From positions 2,790,001-2,854,000 of the forward strand of contig NZ_JALRMO010000001.1 of the NCBI RefSeq assembly GCF_023276405.1: a stretch of 64,000 nucleotides of DNA. The letters run 5' to 3'. This document shows, one piece after another, positions 8,461-17,487 of the stretch (the first letter of the stretch is position 1; every line of letters starts with the position of its first letter). The DNA is from Paenibacillus hamazuiensis (GTDB lineage Bacteria; Bacillota; Bacilli; Paenibacillales; NBRC-103111). The position numbers were made by a program, and so were the translations under genes. Under the pieces are notes generated by a model. The model saw only the letters and a list, made by a program, of their open reading frames with translations, was not told the DNA's origin and made no database searches.

Positions 8461-8672
8461 ATGCGATAAAATTGTAACGGTTGCCACAGAGGTTATAGGG
8501 GGAAAATTACGGATTTTAATATTCTAATGGTTCTGGTTGACGTTATTTGGACAAAATGGTGATCTCTTATTGTATAATCCTTCAAATAAGCTCACAGGCA
8601 ACCATTAGAATTTGAAAAATGAGTATTTTGAGCTAAATAAGCTCTGTCACAACCGTTACAGTTTTTGAACAG
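8461..8672. repeat. dispersed inverted-repeat element, copy B
   Basis: Second copy of the element at 5521-5731, collinear, with scattered substitutions and one extra A. The terminal arms (about 8471-8494 and 8639-8661) are near-perfect reverse complements; the inner arms (about 8521-8545 and 8586-8610) form a second nested pair. Non-coding. Confidence 0.75.
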
Positions 8673-8824
8673 CGTTCGGACCGTGACTTGACCCGAATCT
8701 CCAGGAACAGCCAAGAGAAATTCTTGATTTACCTGCAAGGATGAGCCGACCGCAATTCCGCGGAAGAAAGCTCTCGTTCGCGCTTTCACGCTTTAGCAAC
8801 TTAAGCTTTAAACGTCAAGAACAG

Positions 8825-8862
8825 ACCTCCGGTCCCGTTTAACCGCGGTTCCGGAGGTTTTT
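8825..8862 (+). terminator. intrinsic terminator
   Basis: ACCTCCGG (8825-8832) pairs with CCGGAGGT (8851-8858), followed by TTTTT on the plus strand. The opposite strand has only a weak U-rich tail, so it serves plus-strand transcription and may also act, weakly, as the end of the minus-strand sensor operon. Confidence 0.6.
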
Positions 8863-8883
8863 CGTTAGCCGTAAGGTTTCCGG

Positions 8884-11676
8884 TCAAGCGTACAAAGTGC
8901 CGTTCCATCCGTCCTTCGAACGGTTTTGCAAATAACGGTCGCATTGGAAAAAATACAGCTTGGCCGGCTTATCCCCCTGATTGCGTTTGATCACTTCCAG
9001 GAAAAGCTCGCGTGCTTCCTCGAAATGACCTATTTGATAAAGTCCGACCGCCCTCTCAAACGCCGCCTTTGTGGCGTGCTTCAGCTTGCGCTGCGACTCC
9101 GTATCGCCTTCGTATACGTCAATCAGATGGATAGGTTTGCTTCTGCCTTCGAAATGAACCATGCCGAGATTTCGGTACAGAAACGTTTGCGGCCGGCCTA
9201 ATTGCTCGTAGAACGAATCCGTAATCAGAACCGGCGTTTCCAGCTTCTGCGTCATCGCTTCCAGCATCGCCGTAATTTGCACGTTGTCGGACAAGACGGC
9301 GGCCCCCCGCCTCTCCTCTTCCCCGATGATGCCGAGCAGCAGCGTGCCGAAATGCAGTCCGATGCCGGTATCGATCTTTAACTGCGCAGGACTCGCCTCG
9401 TTGAAACGGTACAGCCGCTCCCGCAAGGCGATGGCGCAGCGCAGCGCTTCGCCCGCATCCTGGGGAAACAATGCAAGCAGTCCCGCATCCAAATATTTGT
9501 CGATAATCCCTTTATGATGATGGACGACCGGCACCATTTCCTGAAGGAAAGCGTTGATAAAATCGAAATTTTGCTTCGTGTCCAGCTGCTTCGCTACAGC
9601 GTAAAACGAATGGATGCTCATGTTCAGCATCACCATCGGCTTCTCCACCTGATCGCCGAGCTTGATATCGACGAAGGAGTTTTTCCCCAAAAACTTCAAA
9701 TAAGGATCGGGCACAAACCGCGCATTCGCTTTGTTGATCTCGTGAAGCTCAGCCATATTGCCGCGGATCGTCTCCGCCATCCGGTTGAAGCTTTCCGCAA
9801 GCGTGGCGATTTCGTCTTTTCCCCGCACGTTAACCCGCAGCAAGTCGCTGCTCCTCCGGGTCATCGCAATGACCCCGTCGCGCAGCTCGCGGATCGAGGA
9901 AAGCTGCAGCGTCGTGACGAGTACGAACAAACCGAGCATCGCAAGCGCGACCGCGGCGATCGTGTACAGCGTATTGACGAGAATTTGCCGGCTTCTTTGA
10001 TCGAGCGCGTTCGTATGAATGCCGACCTCGTACACGCCGACAACCTTTTTTCCGGCGGTGTCAAAAAGCGGACCGAGCGCATACAGCCAGTTGCCTTTTT
10101 CGTTCACATATTGGCATGTCGCGTATTCCCCCCGAAGCAGCAGGCGAAAATCGGTCATCGGATAAACGGCGCCGGTCTGCTCGTCCTTGTACTGGCATGT
10201 CTGCTCGCCTTCGATCGCCCCCAGCGAGTTCGGTTCCATCAGCCGCAGGCTGGCGATATCCTCATCGTGCACCACCCGCATTTGATCGCCGTCAATCTTG
10301 TACAGCACGCGGTAGAATTTGGAAAACCCGTCCGCATACGCCAGACTGCCCGCCAGCTGCGCATGCGCCGGACTCATATAATCGCCGGGGGTGCCGATGC
10401 TCTCCAGCTTGTCCGTCTGAACAAGCTTCTGCCCGTCGTGAGCAAGAAAAACGAGCCCCCGGCGCACCTCGTCGTGGACGTTTTTCGTATGCTGATACGT
10501 GACGATCCCCGCCAGAGCCAGCATACAGACCAGCACAAGCGGAATATAGACAAAGATTTGCTTATACATGATGGAAAACGGCGCCACATCGAACAGCAGC
10601 AGCTTGAGCAGGACCAGCAGCAGCAGCGCAAAGGCGGCGGCAGCAGCCCAATAGGCGTAGTCGGCGGCCATCGTTTTCACCGAATACTCCAGCGGATGGA
10701 CCGCAAGTTCGCGGTCGATGCGGAGCACCCGGTGCGGCGTGGCCGCCCATATGCTGCCGTCCTGCCCCGGGTGGATGCTTTGAAAATCCGCATCCGGATC
10801 CTCGTTCGTCAGCTTATCCGCCTGCAGCCAAAGCTCCGGCGCGGACGTACCGCTGAGGGGCAGGCGCTTCACCTGACTGCCGTAATTGTCGATAAAATAA
10901 ACGACTCCTCCGACAACAATTGGCTGCTCCGCATAACCCGCGCCCCCCTTAGCGGCGGCGTCTCCGCTGCCGCGCAGCAGAAGCCGGGGTTTTCCATCCG
11001 GCATCACCCGGTACAGCTCTCCCCGCTTGGTGGAAAACACGATGCTCCCCGGCTCGGTTCCGGCAAATGAAGCGGGATAAATGTCGCTGTCCAGAGCCAG
11101 CTGCAGCACGGTGTCGCTCTTCGTCCCGTTCGGGGCTGTGACACGCCTCAGCACCGCCGAATTCGCCGTCTCCAGCTCGTAATAAAAGAGCTCATCCCCT
11201 TTCAGCTGAAGCGAGCGGATCGCATTCATTCTTGCAGCCTGCCCGCCTGAAGCGGCTGCCGGCCGGGAGATCGGCTTCCACGAGCTGTCCGGACGTCCGT
11301 CCGGCAAATATCGCTCAATTTCCTCGGACAGGATCGCGAGGCCATTGTAATCAAGCACGGTGGTCAGCACGTACAGACGTCCCTGCGAATCCGCAGCAGC
11401 CTCGGTAAAAACCGACATCGTGCGCTCTCCTCTGTCTCCGGGGTGAATCGTATAGCGCAGCGTACCGTCCGCATCGAACGTTCTCAGGCTTTGCCGGGAA
11501 TCGCTGATGACGCTGACCCCTCCCCGGGCATCCGTTCGGGCCATGGACACATGGTGAAATTGCACCTTGCTGCGAAATCCCCAGCCGCCGTATTCGTCCC
11601 GATAGACGATCAGCAGCACCCCCAGTAAAACGAGAGCGGCGGCGATGGCAAGCAGTGAGACGGCCAATCGTTTCAC
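8884..11676 (-). CDS. multi-pass sensor with HAMP and degenerate class III cyclase domain
   Basis: A 930-residue membrane protein. Order: an N-terminal anchor helix (6-24), a secreted propeller-like repeat region (about 40-330, with repeated DGRLYVL-like strands), two helices near 340-400, a second extracytoplasmic sensor segment, a fourth helix near 560, a HAMP domain, a class III nucleotidyl-cyclase fold (about 679-855) and a C-terminal TPR-like helix pair. The catalytic positions look lost: N685 replaces the first metal Asp, A731 the second, and Q800 and M804 the transition-state Asn and Arg. It is therefore probably a binding or signalling pseudo-cyclase. It starts at GTG with GGGAGG nine bases upstream. 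It ends the operon whose other two genes encode secreted coiled-coil proteins. Confidence 0.8.
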   Translation of the reverse strand: MKRLAVSLLAIAAALVLLGVLLIVYRDEYGGWGFRSKVQFHHVSMARTDARGGVSVISDSRQSLRTFDADGTLRYTIHPGDRGERTMSVFTEAAADSQGRLYVLTTVLDYNGLAILSEEIERYLPDGRPDSSWKPISRPAAASGGQAARMNAIRSLQLKGDELFYYELETANSAVLRRVTAPNGTKSDTVLQLALDSDIYPASFAGTEPGSIVFSTKRGELYRVMPDGKPRLLLRGSGDAAAKGGAGYAEQPIVVGGVVYFIDNYGSQVKRLPLSGTSAPELWLQADKLTNEDPDADFQSIHPGQDGSIWAATPHRVLRIDRELAVHPLEYSVKTMAADYAYWAAAAAFALLLLVLLKLLLFDVAPFSIMYKQIFVYIPLVLVCMLALAGIVTYQHTKNVHDEVRRGLVFLAHDGQKLVQTDKLESIGTPGDYMSPAHAQLAGSLAYADGFSKFYRVLYKIDGDQMRVVHDEDIASLRLMEPNSLGAIEGEQTCQYKDEQTGAVYPMTDFRLLLRGEYATCQYVNEKGNWLYALGPLFDTAGKKVVGVYEVGIHTNALDQRSRQILVNTLYTIAAVALAMLGLFVLVTTLQLSSIRELRDGVIAMTRRSSDLLRVNVRGKDEIATLAESFNRMAETIRGNMAELHEINKANARFVPDPYLKFLGKNSFVDIKLGDQVEKPMVMLNMSIHSFYAVAKQLDTKQNFDFINAFLQEMVPVVHHHKGIIDKYLDAGLLALFPQDAGEALRCAIALRERLYRFNEASPAQLKIDTGIGLHFGTLLLGIIGEEERRGAAVLSDNVQITAMLEAMTQKLETPVLITDSFYEQLGRPQTFLYRNLGMVHFEGRSKPIHLIDVYEGDTESQRKLKHATKAAFERAVGLYQIGHFEEARELFLEVIKRNQGDKPAKLYFFQCDRYLQNRSKDGWNGTLYA

Positions 11677-11697
11677 CTGTAAGTTCCTCCCTTCGCA

Positions 11698-13536
11698 TCA
11701 ATAAGCATCGATTTGGATCGTCTTCGTGTTTTCCATCCACTGCACGTGAAGGCCGAGTCCTTCCATCACAAGCCGCAGCGGCACATAGGTCCGCTCGCCG
11801 ATCAGCTCGGGTCCCCGTTCGAGCTCCGCCTTGCTTCCGTTCACAAAGGCGGTTTTATCGCCAATCCGGCAGTAAACGACGGTGCCTTCCTTAAGAACGG
11901 TCACGCTTCGCTCCTGCTCGTCCCAGACGACGGACGCTCCGAATGCGGTGACGATCGGACGGATGGGAATCAAAGCGATGCCGACCGCCATAACGGGAGG
12001 CGCCTCGAATCGTATGTCAAAGTCCCTCGAAATGACCGATTCCACCGGCAGTGACTGCATGCCTTCGCCGTTTTTTTCGATGGCGGCCGCAATGTCTTGA
12101 AGAGCGGAGAGCTCCTCTTTACTGTATTTGCTTTTCTCCACCTGCCTGATCGCCGTAACGGTATCGCTCACAAGCTGCTCCATCGCGGGAGCAGCGGCCC
12201 CTCCCGACTTCGCAGCGGCCAGTTTCTCCTCATACCGCGCCTTGCGGAAAAAAAGGCCCGCCTTCTCCGCTTTCCTCACGTTAGCGGCGGCGGCGGCCAC
12301 CTGGGGCTGCAGCAGCTCCGCCTGCTCGCCGTCCCCTTTGCGCACCGCCTCGCCGTGCTCGTCCTGCAGCTGCTGCAGCGCCTCCCGCGCGGCTTCGAGC
12401 TCGCGCGCAAGCCCGCGCTGCACCGCGCCCGCCTGCGCCTCGAGCTGCGCGAGCTCGGCCCGCCGCCGGTCCGCGGCGGCGCCGTCCCGCTGCGCCTCGG
12501 CTTGCGCCAGCGCGGCGGCAGCCTGCGCCTGCCGCTGCGCGAGGCTCGCGAGCAGCGCGCTCTGCCGCGCGTCCTGCGCGGCGGCGGTCGCCGCGGCGAG
12601 CGCGCCGAGCTGCTGCGCGGCGGCTTCGGCGGCGGCGCGGTCGCCGCGCTCCAGCGCGTCCGCGAGCTGCCGCTGCTGCTCCGCCTGCTGCTCGCGGAGC
12701 GCGGCGAGCCGCGTATCGGCGGCGTCCAGCCGCGCCTGCGCGAGCTTCGCGTCGGCCTGCTGCAGCTGCGCCGACAGCGTCGCGGCCTGATCGGCCTGCC
12801 CGCCGTCCCGGGCTTGCCGAAGCGCCGCCGCCAGCTTGTCGCGCTCGTCCTGCAGCGCCTTGTCGCCCGCATTCAGCGTCTCGTCCAGCTGCTTCGGAAG
12901 CTCGGCCAGAAGGGCGGCGGGGTTCGCCATCTTTTTCATCTGCCCGGCCGCAGCGCGTCCGTCCTCTTGCTTCAGCGCCTCCAGAAAGGCGATGCGCGCT
13001 TCGACATCCTTGATTTGCAGCGCAGTCTGCGCGGAATCGCTCGTCTTGTTTTTCTCCACCGCCTTCTCGTTGTCTTCCTGCAGCGATTTTTTTTCCTTGT
13101 TGAGCGCTTCGATCTGTTTGTCGATTTCGGCGTCGGATTGCAAGTTGCTGACATTGCCCGATTCGTCGATCCATACGGCCAGCTTCAGCTTGTCGATCGC
13201 CTCGTTCGAAACCGGCTTTGTTCCCTTCCCGTTCATGATGCTTCCGATGTCGGTGGCGTTTTCGATATTAAACCAGGCCCCGTCGGCAAATTCGGATTTA
13301 TAATACATGCCTTGGCCGGACTGCTGTACGGACGCTTTGGCCGCCTTCAAATTATCCTCGGTCAGCGAGTCGCGGTGAATCAAATAAGTGCCGATCAGCA
13401 AATACCCCGCACTCAGCTCCGATGCGCCCGGCTTCGCTTTCGCTCCGGCGGAAGGCCCCGGCGTCAGCCCCAGCCAACCGGCAAAGGCCATTCCGAAGAG
13501 CAGCAGAACCGCCGTCCCCCGTTTCATCCGATTCAT
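11698..13536 (-). CDS. secreted Ala-rich coiled-coil protein with copper-amine-oxidase-like stalk domain
   Basis: A 612-residue exported protein: signal peptide (1-30), a globular N-terminal part, a long coiled coil (about 140-430), then a C-terminal copper-amine-oxidase-N-like domain (about 500-612, ending with the motif TYVPLRLVMEGLGL) that is common in Paenibacillus surface proteins. The coil is extremely rich in Ala, Gln and Arg, and its DNA (about 12270-12890) is much more GC-rich than the surroundings, which creates long false reading frames on the other strand. The start overlaps the stop of the TolC-like gene (ATGA) with GAGGAGG seven bases upstream. It may be a cell-wall-spanning rod; function unknown. 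Confidence 0.7.
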   Translation of the reverse strand: MNRMKRGTAVLLLFGMAFAGWLGLTPGPSAGAKAKPGASELSAGYLLIGTYLIHRDSLTEDNLKAAKASVQQSGQGMYYKSEFADGAWFNIENATDIGSIMNGKGTKPVSNEAIDKLKLAVWIDESGNVSNLQSDAEIDKQIEALNKEKKSLQEDNEKAVEKNKTSDSAQTALQIKDVEARIAFLEALKQEDGRAAAGQMKKMANPAALLAELPKQLDETLNAGDKALQDERDKLAAALRQARDGGQADQAATLSAQLQQADAKLAQARLDAADTRLAALREQQAEQQRQLADALERGDRAAAEAAAQQLGALAAATAAAQDARQSALLASLAQRQAQAAAALAQAEAQRDGAAADRRRAELAQLEAQAGAVQRGLARELEAAREALQQLQDEHGEAVRKGDGEQAELLQPQVAAAAANVRKAEKAGLFFRKARYEEKLAAAKSGGAAAPAMEQLVSDTVTAIRQVEKSKYSKEELSALQDIAAAIEKNGEGMQSLPVESVISRDFDIRFEAPPVMAVGIALIPIRPIVTAFGASVVWDEQERSVTVLKEGTVVYCRIGDKTAFVNGSKAELERGPELIGERTYVPLRLVMEGLGLHVQWMENTKTIQIDAY

Positions 13537-15272
13537 GGAGCATCCTCCTCTCCTGCGCCTCCCGGCGGCTCCGCCTTTTTCAGAAGTCCTCCCGTGCCGT
13601 TTCCGTCAAGCTCGGCTTCCAACAACAGCGTTTCGCCCTGATACAGTACAATCCGCAATGACGAAGGGTCGCCGAACAGAAAGCTCAAGTGCTTTACCTT
13701 GTCGCCCAGCTTTGTTTTCCCGCCGATCGTCTGCCCTCCGGCCGTCCGTACGGCAAAATCGGTAGCCGGTGTGCCGCTGCCCAGCTCGATCTCCAGCTCG
13801 CTCATCATCGTCCCGACGGTTTCGGTCAACGTCCAGCTGCCGACCGTTTGCGAATCGCCGGGAAGTTCCTTGAATGCATCAAGCCCGCTGTCGATCGTTT
13901 TCCACGGCAGCTCGCCGTCCCGGTAGCCGACGCCGCCGGCGGTATCGAGATGAAGCTGCCCGATGGCCACCCGGTAGGCAGCGGATGCGCCCTGCACCGC
14001 TTTCGCCGCTTGCTCCGCGGCGTCCCGGAAGCTTTGCAGCTCTTCGATGCCGACAACGCCCACCTTGTATTTTCGCTCCGCATCGCCCAGCTCCCGCTTC
14101 GCCGCCTCATCGGCGGCAAGCGCTTGCGCGTACGATTCCTCGGCCGCTTTTGCCGACAAATACGACTTTTTCACTTTGGCGACAAGAGCCACGCGCGTCT
14201 GGTTTTCCTTCATCCTCGCCTTGTCCCGCTCCAGCATCGCGACCGGCAGCGAATTCGGCAAATCCTCGAAATACCGGAGCCCGTCGTATTCTCCCTGCAG
14301 CACCACTTTAGGGATCGGCAGGACGATCGGAATAAACGGAATCGGCAGCAAAAAAATCCCTTCCCATTTGCGCTTGATCCTCTCCAGCATTTCACCGTAT
14401 TCGTCCATAAACGCTTCGTCCGCCGATTCCGGCCGCTCGGCCATTGCATCGATCCGCGCGACATCGCCCGCGCCGAACTTGCTTTTGTACAAGGCGCGTA
14501 TCGTCCGCACCTTTTCCTCCGCCTGCTTGCGCTTCTCGACGTCCTGATACAGCGTGTAATCGTGCTTCTCCGCCTGCTGCGTCATCCGCCAGAGCGTCTC
14601 CTGCGTCAGCACCGCATGCTGCGGCTTAAGCTCGAACGTGTAGCCGCTCTCCAAGTCCATGCCTATCGCCTGGCCCAGCTCGATCCGTTTCGCCCGGTAG
14701 GCGAGCTCCGCCTGCTTCTGCGCCGACTGCGCCCGCTGGACCTCCTTCAGCGCGGCGTCGACATCTTTCGATGCGGCGGCTCCGAAACGCAGCTTCGCCT
14801 TCATCGCCTCGGCGGCATCATTTGCCTGAGCGAGCTTCGCCCTGGCCGCATCCGCGGCCTGCATCGCCTGCAGCGCGCCCAGGTACAGCTGCTCGGCCTG
14901 AAAGCGGACGGCGCGCTCCTTGTCGAGCTTCTCCGTCATCGCTTGCTGCCAGCCGCTGCGCGCCAGCGGCACTTTCAGCTTCAGCTCGATATCCTTGTTC
15001 AGACTGTGCTGCCGCGCAAACAGGCTGGAATCCTTCTCTTCCTGGATGCGAACGGCCCGCTGCGCCTGCTGCAGCTCCAGCTTTTTTTGCTTGATGTTCG
15101 GATCCATCTTCGCGAGCTCGGGATCGCCGGCTACCGCCGCCTTAACCGCCTGCTCCAGCGTCAGCAGCCGTTCGGCGCGAACCGGCGCGGCCGGCGCCAG
15201 CGATCCGAGGGAAACCGCAGCGCACAGGATAACGATCGACACGGATCGGGGCAATTTTGTCAAATGATGCAT
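13533..15272 (-). CDS. TolC-like secreted coiled-coil protein
   Basis: A 579-residue protein with a signal peptide (about 1-33, ending near VRAERLL) and two long helical regions with TolC/outer-membrane-efflux character (LTLEQAVKAAVAGDPELA near the mature N-terminus, a second LSAKAAEESYAQALAADEAA region). A C-terminal beta-rich extension of about 110 residues is not part of TolC. In a Gram-positive this cannot be a normal outer-membrane duct. AAGGAG precedes the ATG. It leads the three-gene operon ending in the pseudo-cyclase sensor and is divergent from the PAAR-like gene. Role inferred: envelope scaffold of the injection system. Confidence 0.65.
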   Translation of the reverse strand: MHHLTKLPRSVSIVILCAAVSLGSLAPAAPVRAERLLTLEQAVKAAVAGDPELAKMDPNIKQKKLELQQAQRAVRIQEEKDSSLFARQHSLNKDIELKLKVPLARSGWQQAMTEKLDKERAVRFQAEQLYLGALQAMQAADAARAKLAQANDAAEAMKAKLRFGAAASKDVDAALKEVQRAQSAQKQAELAYRAKRIELGQAIGMDLESGYTFELKPQHAVLTQETLWRMTQQAEKHDYTLYQDVEKRKQAEEKVRTIRALYKSKFGAGDVARIDAMAERPESADEAFMDEYGEMLERIKRKWEGIFLLPIPFIPIVLPIPKVVLQGEYDGLRYFEDLPNSLPVAMLERDKARMKENQTRVALVAKVKKSYLSAKAAEESYAQALAADEAAKRELGDAERKYKVGVVGIEELQSFRDAAEQAAKAVQGASAAYRVAIGQLHLDTAGGVGYRDGELPWKTIDSGLDAFKELPGDSQTVGSWTLTETVGTMMSELEIELGSGTPATDFAVRTAGGQTIGGKTKLGDKVKHLSFLFGDPSSLRIVLYQGETLLLEAELDGNGTGGLLKKAEPPGGAGEEDAP

Positions 15273-15340
15273 TGTTGACAGGCTCTCCTTATAGTAAGAT
15301 GATGGTAGCTTAACATTTCCATATAAGGGGATTGATAGAA

Positions 15341-15727
15341 ATGGGTCAGATCGTATGCGGCGGCGCCGTGCTGCAGTGCAGCTTCGGCGCGGCTCCGAGC
15401 TCGCTCACGGTGCTGCCGGCGAATCGGGTGACGACCTCGGCGCCGATTGCCAACATTATGGACAACAAGCCGGGTGTAAATATTATGCCGTTCGGCATGT
15501 GCAGCTCTATGGCGAATCCCGCCGTCGCGGCGGCCACGTCGGCGGCCATGGGCGTGCTCACTCCGCAGCCGTGCATGCCGGTTACGGCGGCTCCATGGGC
15601 GCCGGGCTCCCCGACCGTGCAGATCGGCGGCATGCCCGCACTGAACAACAGCTCCAAGCTGATGTGCAGTTGGGCCGGAGTGATCCAAATTACGATGCCG
15701 GGGCAGTTTACGATTCAGGTGCCCTGA
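15341..15727 (+). CDS. PAAR-like DUF4280 protein, candidate spike tip
   Basis: A 128-residue protein of the PAAR-like DUF4280 family: MGQIVCGGAVLQCSFG start, a second glycine/cysteine turn (FGMCSS) and the PTVQIGGMPAL loop. PAAR-type proteins form the sharp tip on VgrG-like spikes and often carry or attach effectors. I chose the ATG at 15341, ten bases after AAGGGG; the upstream TTG is too close to it. It lies on the opposite strand from the particle genes, directly followed by the MORN-repeat gene with 30-odd bases between them. No other PAAR gene is present in the locus. Confidence 0.8.
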   Translation: MGQIVCGGAVLQCSFGAAPSSLTVLPANRVTTSAPIANIMDNKPGVNIMPFGMCSSMANPAVAAATSAAMGVLTPQPCMPVTAAPWAPGSPTVQIGGMPALNNSSKLMCSWAGVIQITMPGQFTIQVP

Positions 15728-15758
15728 CCGGCCGAATCTAAGATGTAAGGAGAGATCC

Positions 15759-17435
15759 TTGTTGGAAAATGGCATCGCCACCCAAACCCCCGAAGCCGGG
15801 AGCCAAACGGCCCGGTCCGCCGCAGCGCCCAAGGCGGCCGAGCTGCTGGGGAAGCTGCTCGCTTCCGCGCTGGAGGCGCTGAAACAAGCGGCCGCCGCTG
15901 CCGGCAGACTGCTGTTTCCAAAGCAGCTCACGCTGGCCGACTATATCCCTATCGGTCGTTACTATGTATCCAAGCGTCTGCTTGCCCTTATCGTCCTGCT
16001 GCTGGCGCTCATCGTCGTCTTCGGCTTCATCCACCGGCCGGTCTGGCTAAACAAGTGGCTTCGCCTGCCGACCCCCATCTATGAAAAAGCGGGCAAGCCG
16101 GTCGACTTTACGGGTCTGGTCAAGCTGTTCGACAGCCGGAAAAGCCTCTTCTACTTTGGCGATATGACGGACGGACAATACGACGGTCAAGGAAAGCTGT
16201 ACGACGCCAAGGATCAGCTCATCTACGAGGGTCAATTTGCCAAAGGCGTCAAGCAAGGTGCCGGTGTCGAATATGACGGTAAGGGAAATCCCGTCTACCG
16301 CGGCGCGTTCGAAAGCGGCGCTTACGCCGGCGAAGGGACGTTGTATTACCCGGTTACCTCCGAAGCGCCGAATACGGTGCAGTACCGCGGCACTTTTCAA
16401 GGCGGCAAACCGGCGAGCGGCACGGAGTTATATCCAAACGGCAAAGTGAAATATGCCGGCACTTTCAGCGATGGCCTCTATAACGGAACCGGCGTACTGT
16501 TCAACCCGGACGGCGGCAAAACGTACGAAGGCGGCTTCGCCTCCGGCCAATTTTCCGGAGAAGGCGTCGCTTATTACCCGAACGGCGCCGTCAAATACAA
16601 AGGCTCGTTTCTGATGGGCGTCTATGACGGAAACGGCAAAGCGTTCCGCCAAGACGGAACCGCGCAGTACGAAGGTACATTCCGCAGCGGCGTGTATGCC
16701 GGCGACGGCACCCTGTTCGATACGAGCGGCAAAGTCGTCTACAAGGGCCAATTCGTTGCCGGCCTGTACGGGGGCGAGGGCAGCCTGTTCGACGATCAAG
16801 GGATGCTGCGCTACACCGGTACGTTCGCTGCCGGACGTTATAACGGACTCGGCAAGCTGCTCGAATCGGGCGGGTCTCCGGTATACGAAGGCAAATTCAA
16901 GGACGGCTTGTACGATGGGCTCGGCACCTTGTTTGACAAGGACGGCCATCCGAATTTCAAAGGTTATTTTAAAAACGGACTCGTTTATTACCCCGGATTC
17001 CTCGGCCTGCCCCGCAGCAAGCTGGAGGAAGTGCTGGGCAAAGCGACGGAGGCGGCAGCGCTGACGGACGGCCATGCCGATGAGCCCGCCGGAATCTCCC
17101 CGGATTCGCTTACGAACGTCCGGTTGTCGATGAAATACAATGACAATGGAATGACGTTCCTGTTGAACATCTCCGAAGCGAACCCGCTCGAGAACAACGT
17201 CTCGGCCGTGCAAATTTGGGGCAGCCGGCTGATGCAGCAGTTGCTGGGCGACCTGGAATCGGCCGCTGCAAAGAAGGATAAATCCGGCAATGCCGATGAG
17301 CCGATCCCGAAGCTGAAAGAAAAGATGCCGGACGGTACGGCGGTGACGACATATTTGTGGGACGGCTACCTTTACAAATGTTATTTCCGTCCGGTGGATC
17401 GCAAGCTCACCTTGATCGAAGTGACATCATCATGA
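15759..17435 (+). CDS. membrane-anchored MORN-repeat protein
   Basis: A protein of about 558 residues. Residues 1-65 are cytoplasmic and Ala-rich, a single membrane helix lies near 70-90 (LLALIVLLLALIVVFGF), then about twelve MORN repeats (roughly 130-405, pattern Y-x-G-x-F-x-x-G-x-Y-x-G-x-G-x-L-F) and a C-terminal globular domain near 420-558. MORN arrays form elongated beta rods that bind proteins or lipids. The start is TTG at 15759 or 15762, both close behind AAGGAGAG. It follows the PAAR-like gene and ends at a strong terminator, so the two form a unit facing the injection-system operon. It could be an envelope receptor, loading platform or immunity-like partner; unproven. Confidence 0.75.
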   Translation: MLENGIATQTPEAGSQTARSAAAPKAAELLGKLLASALEALKQAAAAAGRLLFPKQLTLADYIPIGRYYVSKRLLALIVLLLALIVVFGFIHRPVWLNKWLRLPTPIYEKAGKPVDFTGLVKLFDSRKSLFYFGDMTDGQYDGQGKLYDAKDQLIYEGQFAKGVKQGAGVEYDGKGNPVYRGAFESGAYAGEGTLYYPVTSEAPNTVQYRGTFQGGKPASGTELYPNGKVKYAGTFSDGLYNGTGVLFNPDGGKTYEGGFASGQFSGEGVAYYPNGAVKYKGSFLMGVYDGNGKAFRQDGTAQYEGTFRSGVYAGDGTLFDTSGKVVYKGQFVAGLYGGEGSLFDDQGMLRYTGTFAAGRYNGLGKLLESGGSPVYEGKFKDGLYDGLGTLFDKDGHPNFKGYFKNGLVYYPGFLGLPRSKLEEVLGKATEAAALTDGHADEPAGISPDSLTNVRLSMKYNDNGMTFLLNISEANPLENNVSAVQIWGSRLMQQLLGDLESAAAKKDKSGNADEPIPKLKEKMPDGTAVTTYLWDGYLYKCYFRPVDRKLTLIEVTSS

Positions 17436-17449
17436 AAATAAGCGCGGGC

Positions 17450-17480
17450 AGACCGGCGCCTTCTGGCACCGGTCTTTTTC
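17450..17480 (+). terminator. intrinsic terminator after the MORN gene
   Basis: AGACCGGCGCC and GGCACCGGTCT form an 11-bp stem with one mismatch and a four-base loop, followed by TTTTTC. It lies between the convergent MORN gene and the end of the particle operon, and is directional (plus). Confidence 0.85.
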
Positions 17481-17487
17481 TTCGCGG

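Noticed and set aside
8592-8789. 65-codon minus-strand frame near the repeat element
   Set aside because: Mostly repeat copy B sequence; absent from copy A as a frame and no ribosome site.
9514-11070. 518-codon plus-strand open frame
   Set aside because: Opposite the sensor gene, His/Arg-rich, no ribosome site or domain.
12097-13641. Long open frame of over 500 codons on the plus strand, opposite the coiled-coil gene
   Set aside because: It mirrors the GC-rich coil in another frame, is Leu/Arg-biased and has no ribosome site; the minus-strand gene has a signal peptide and a known domain.
13689-15278. 529-codon plus-strand open frame
   Set aside because: Opposite the TolC-like gene; composition typical of a reverse-strand shadow.
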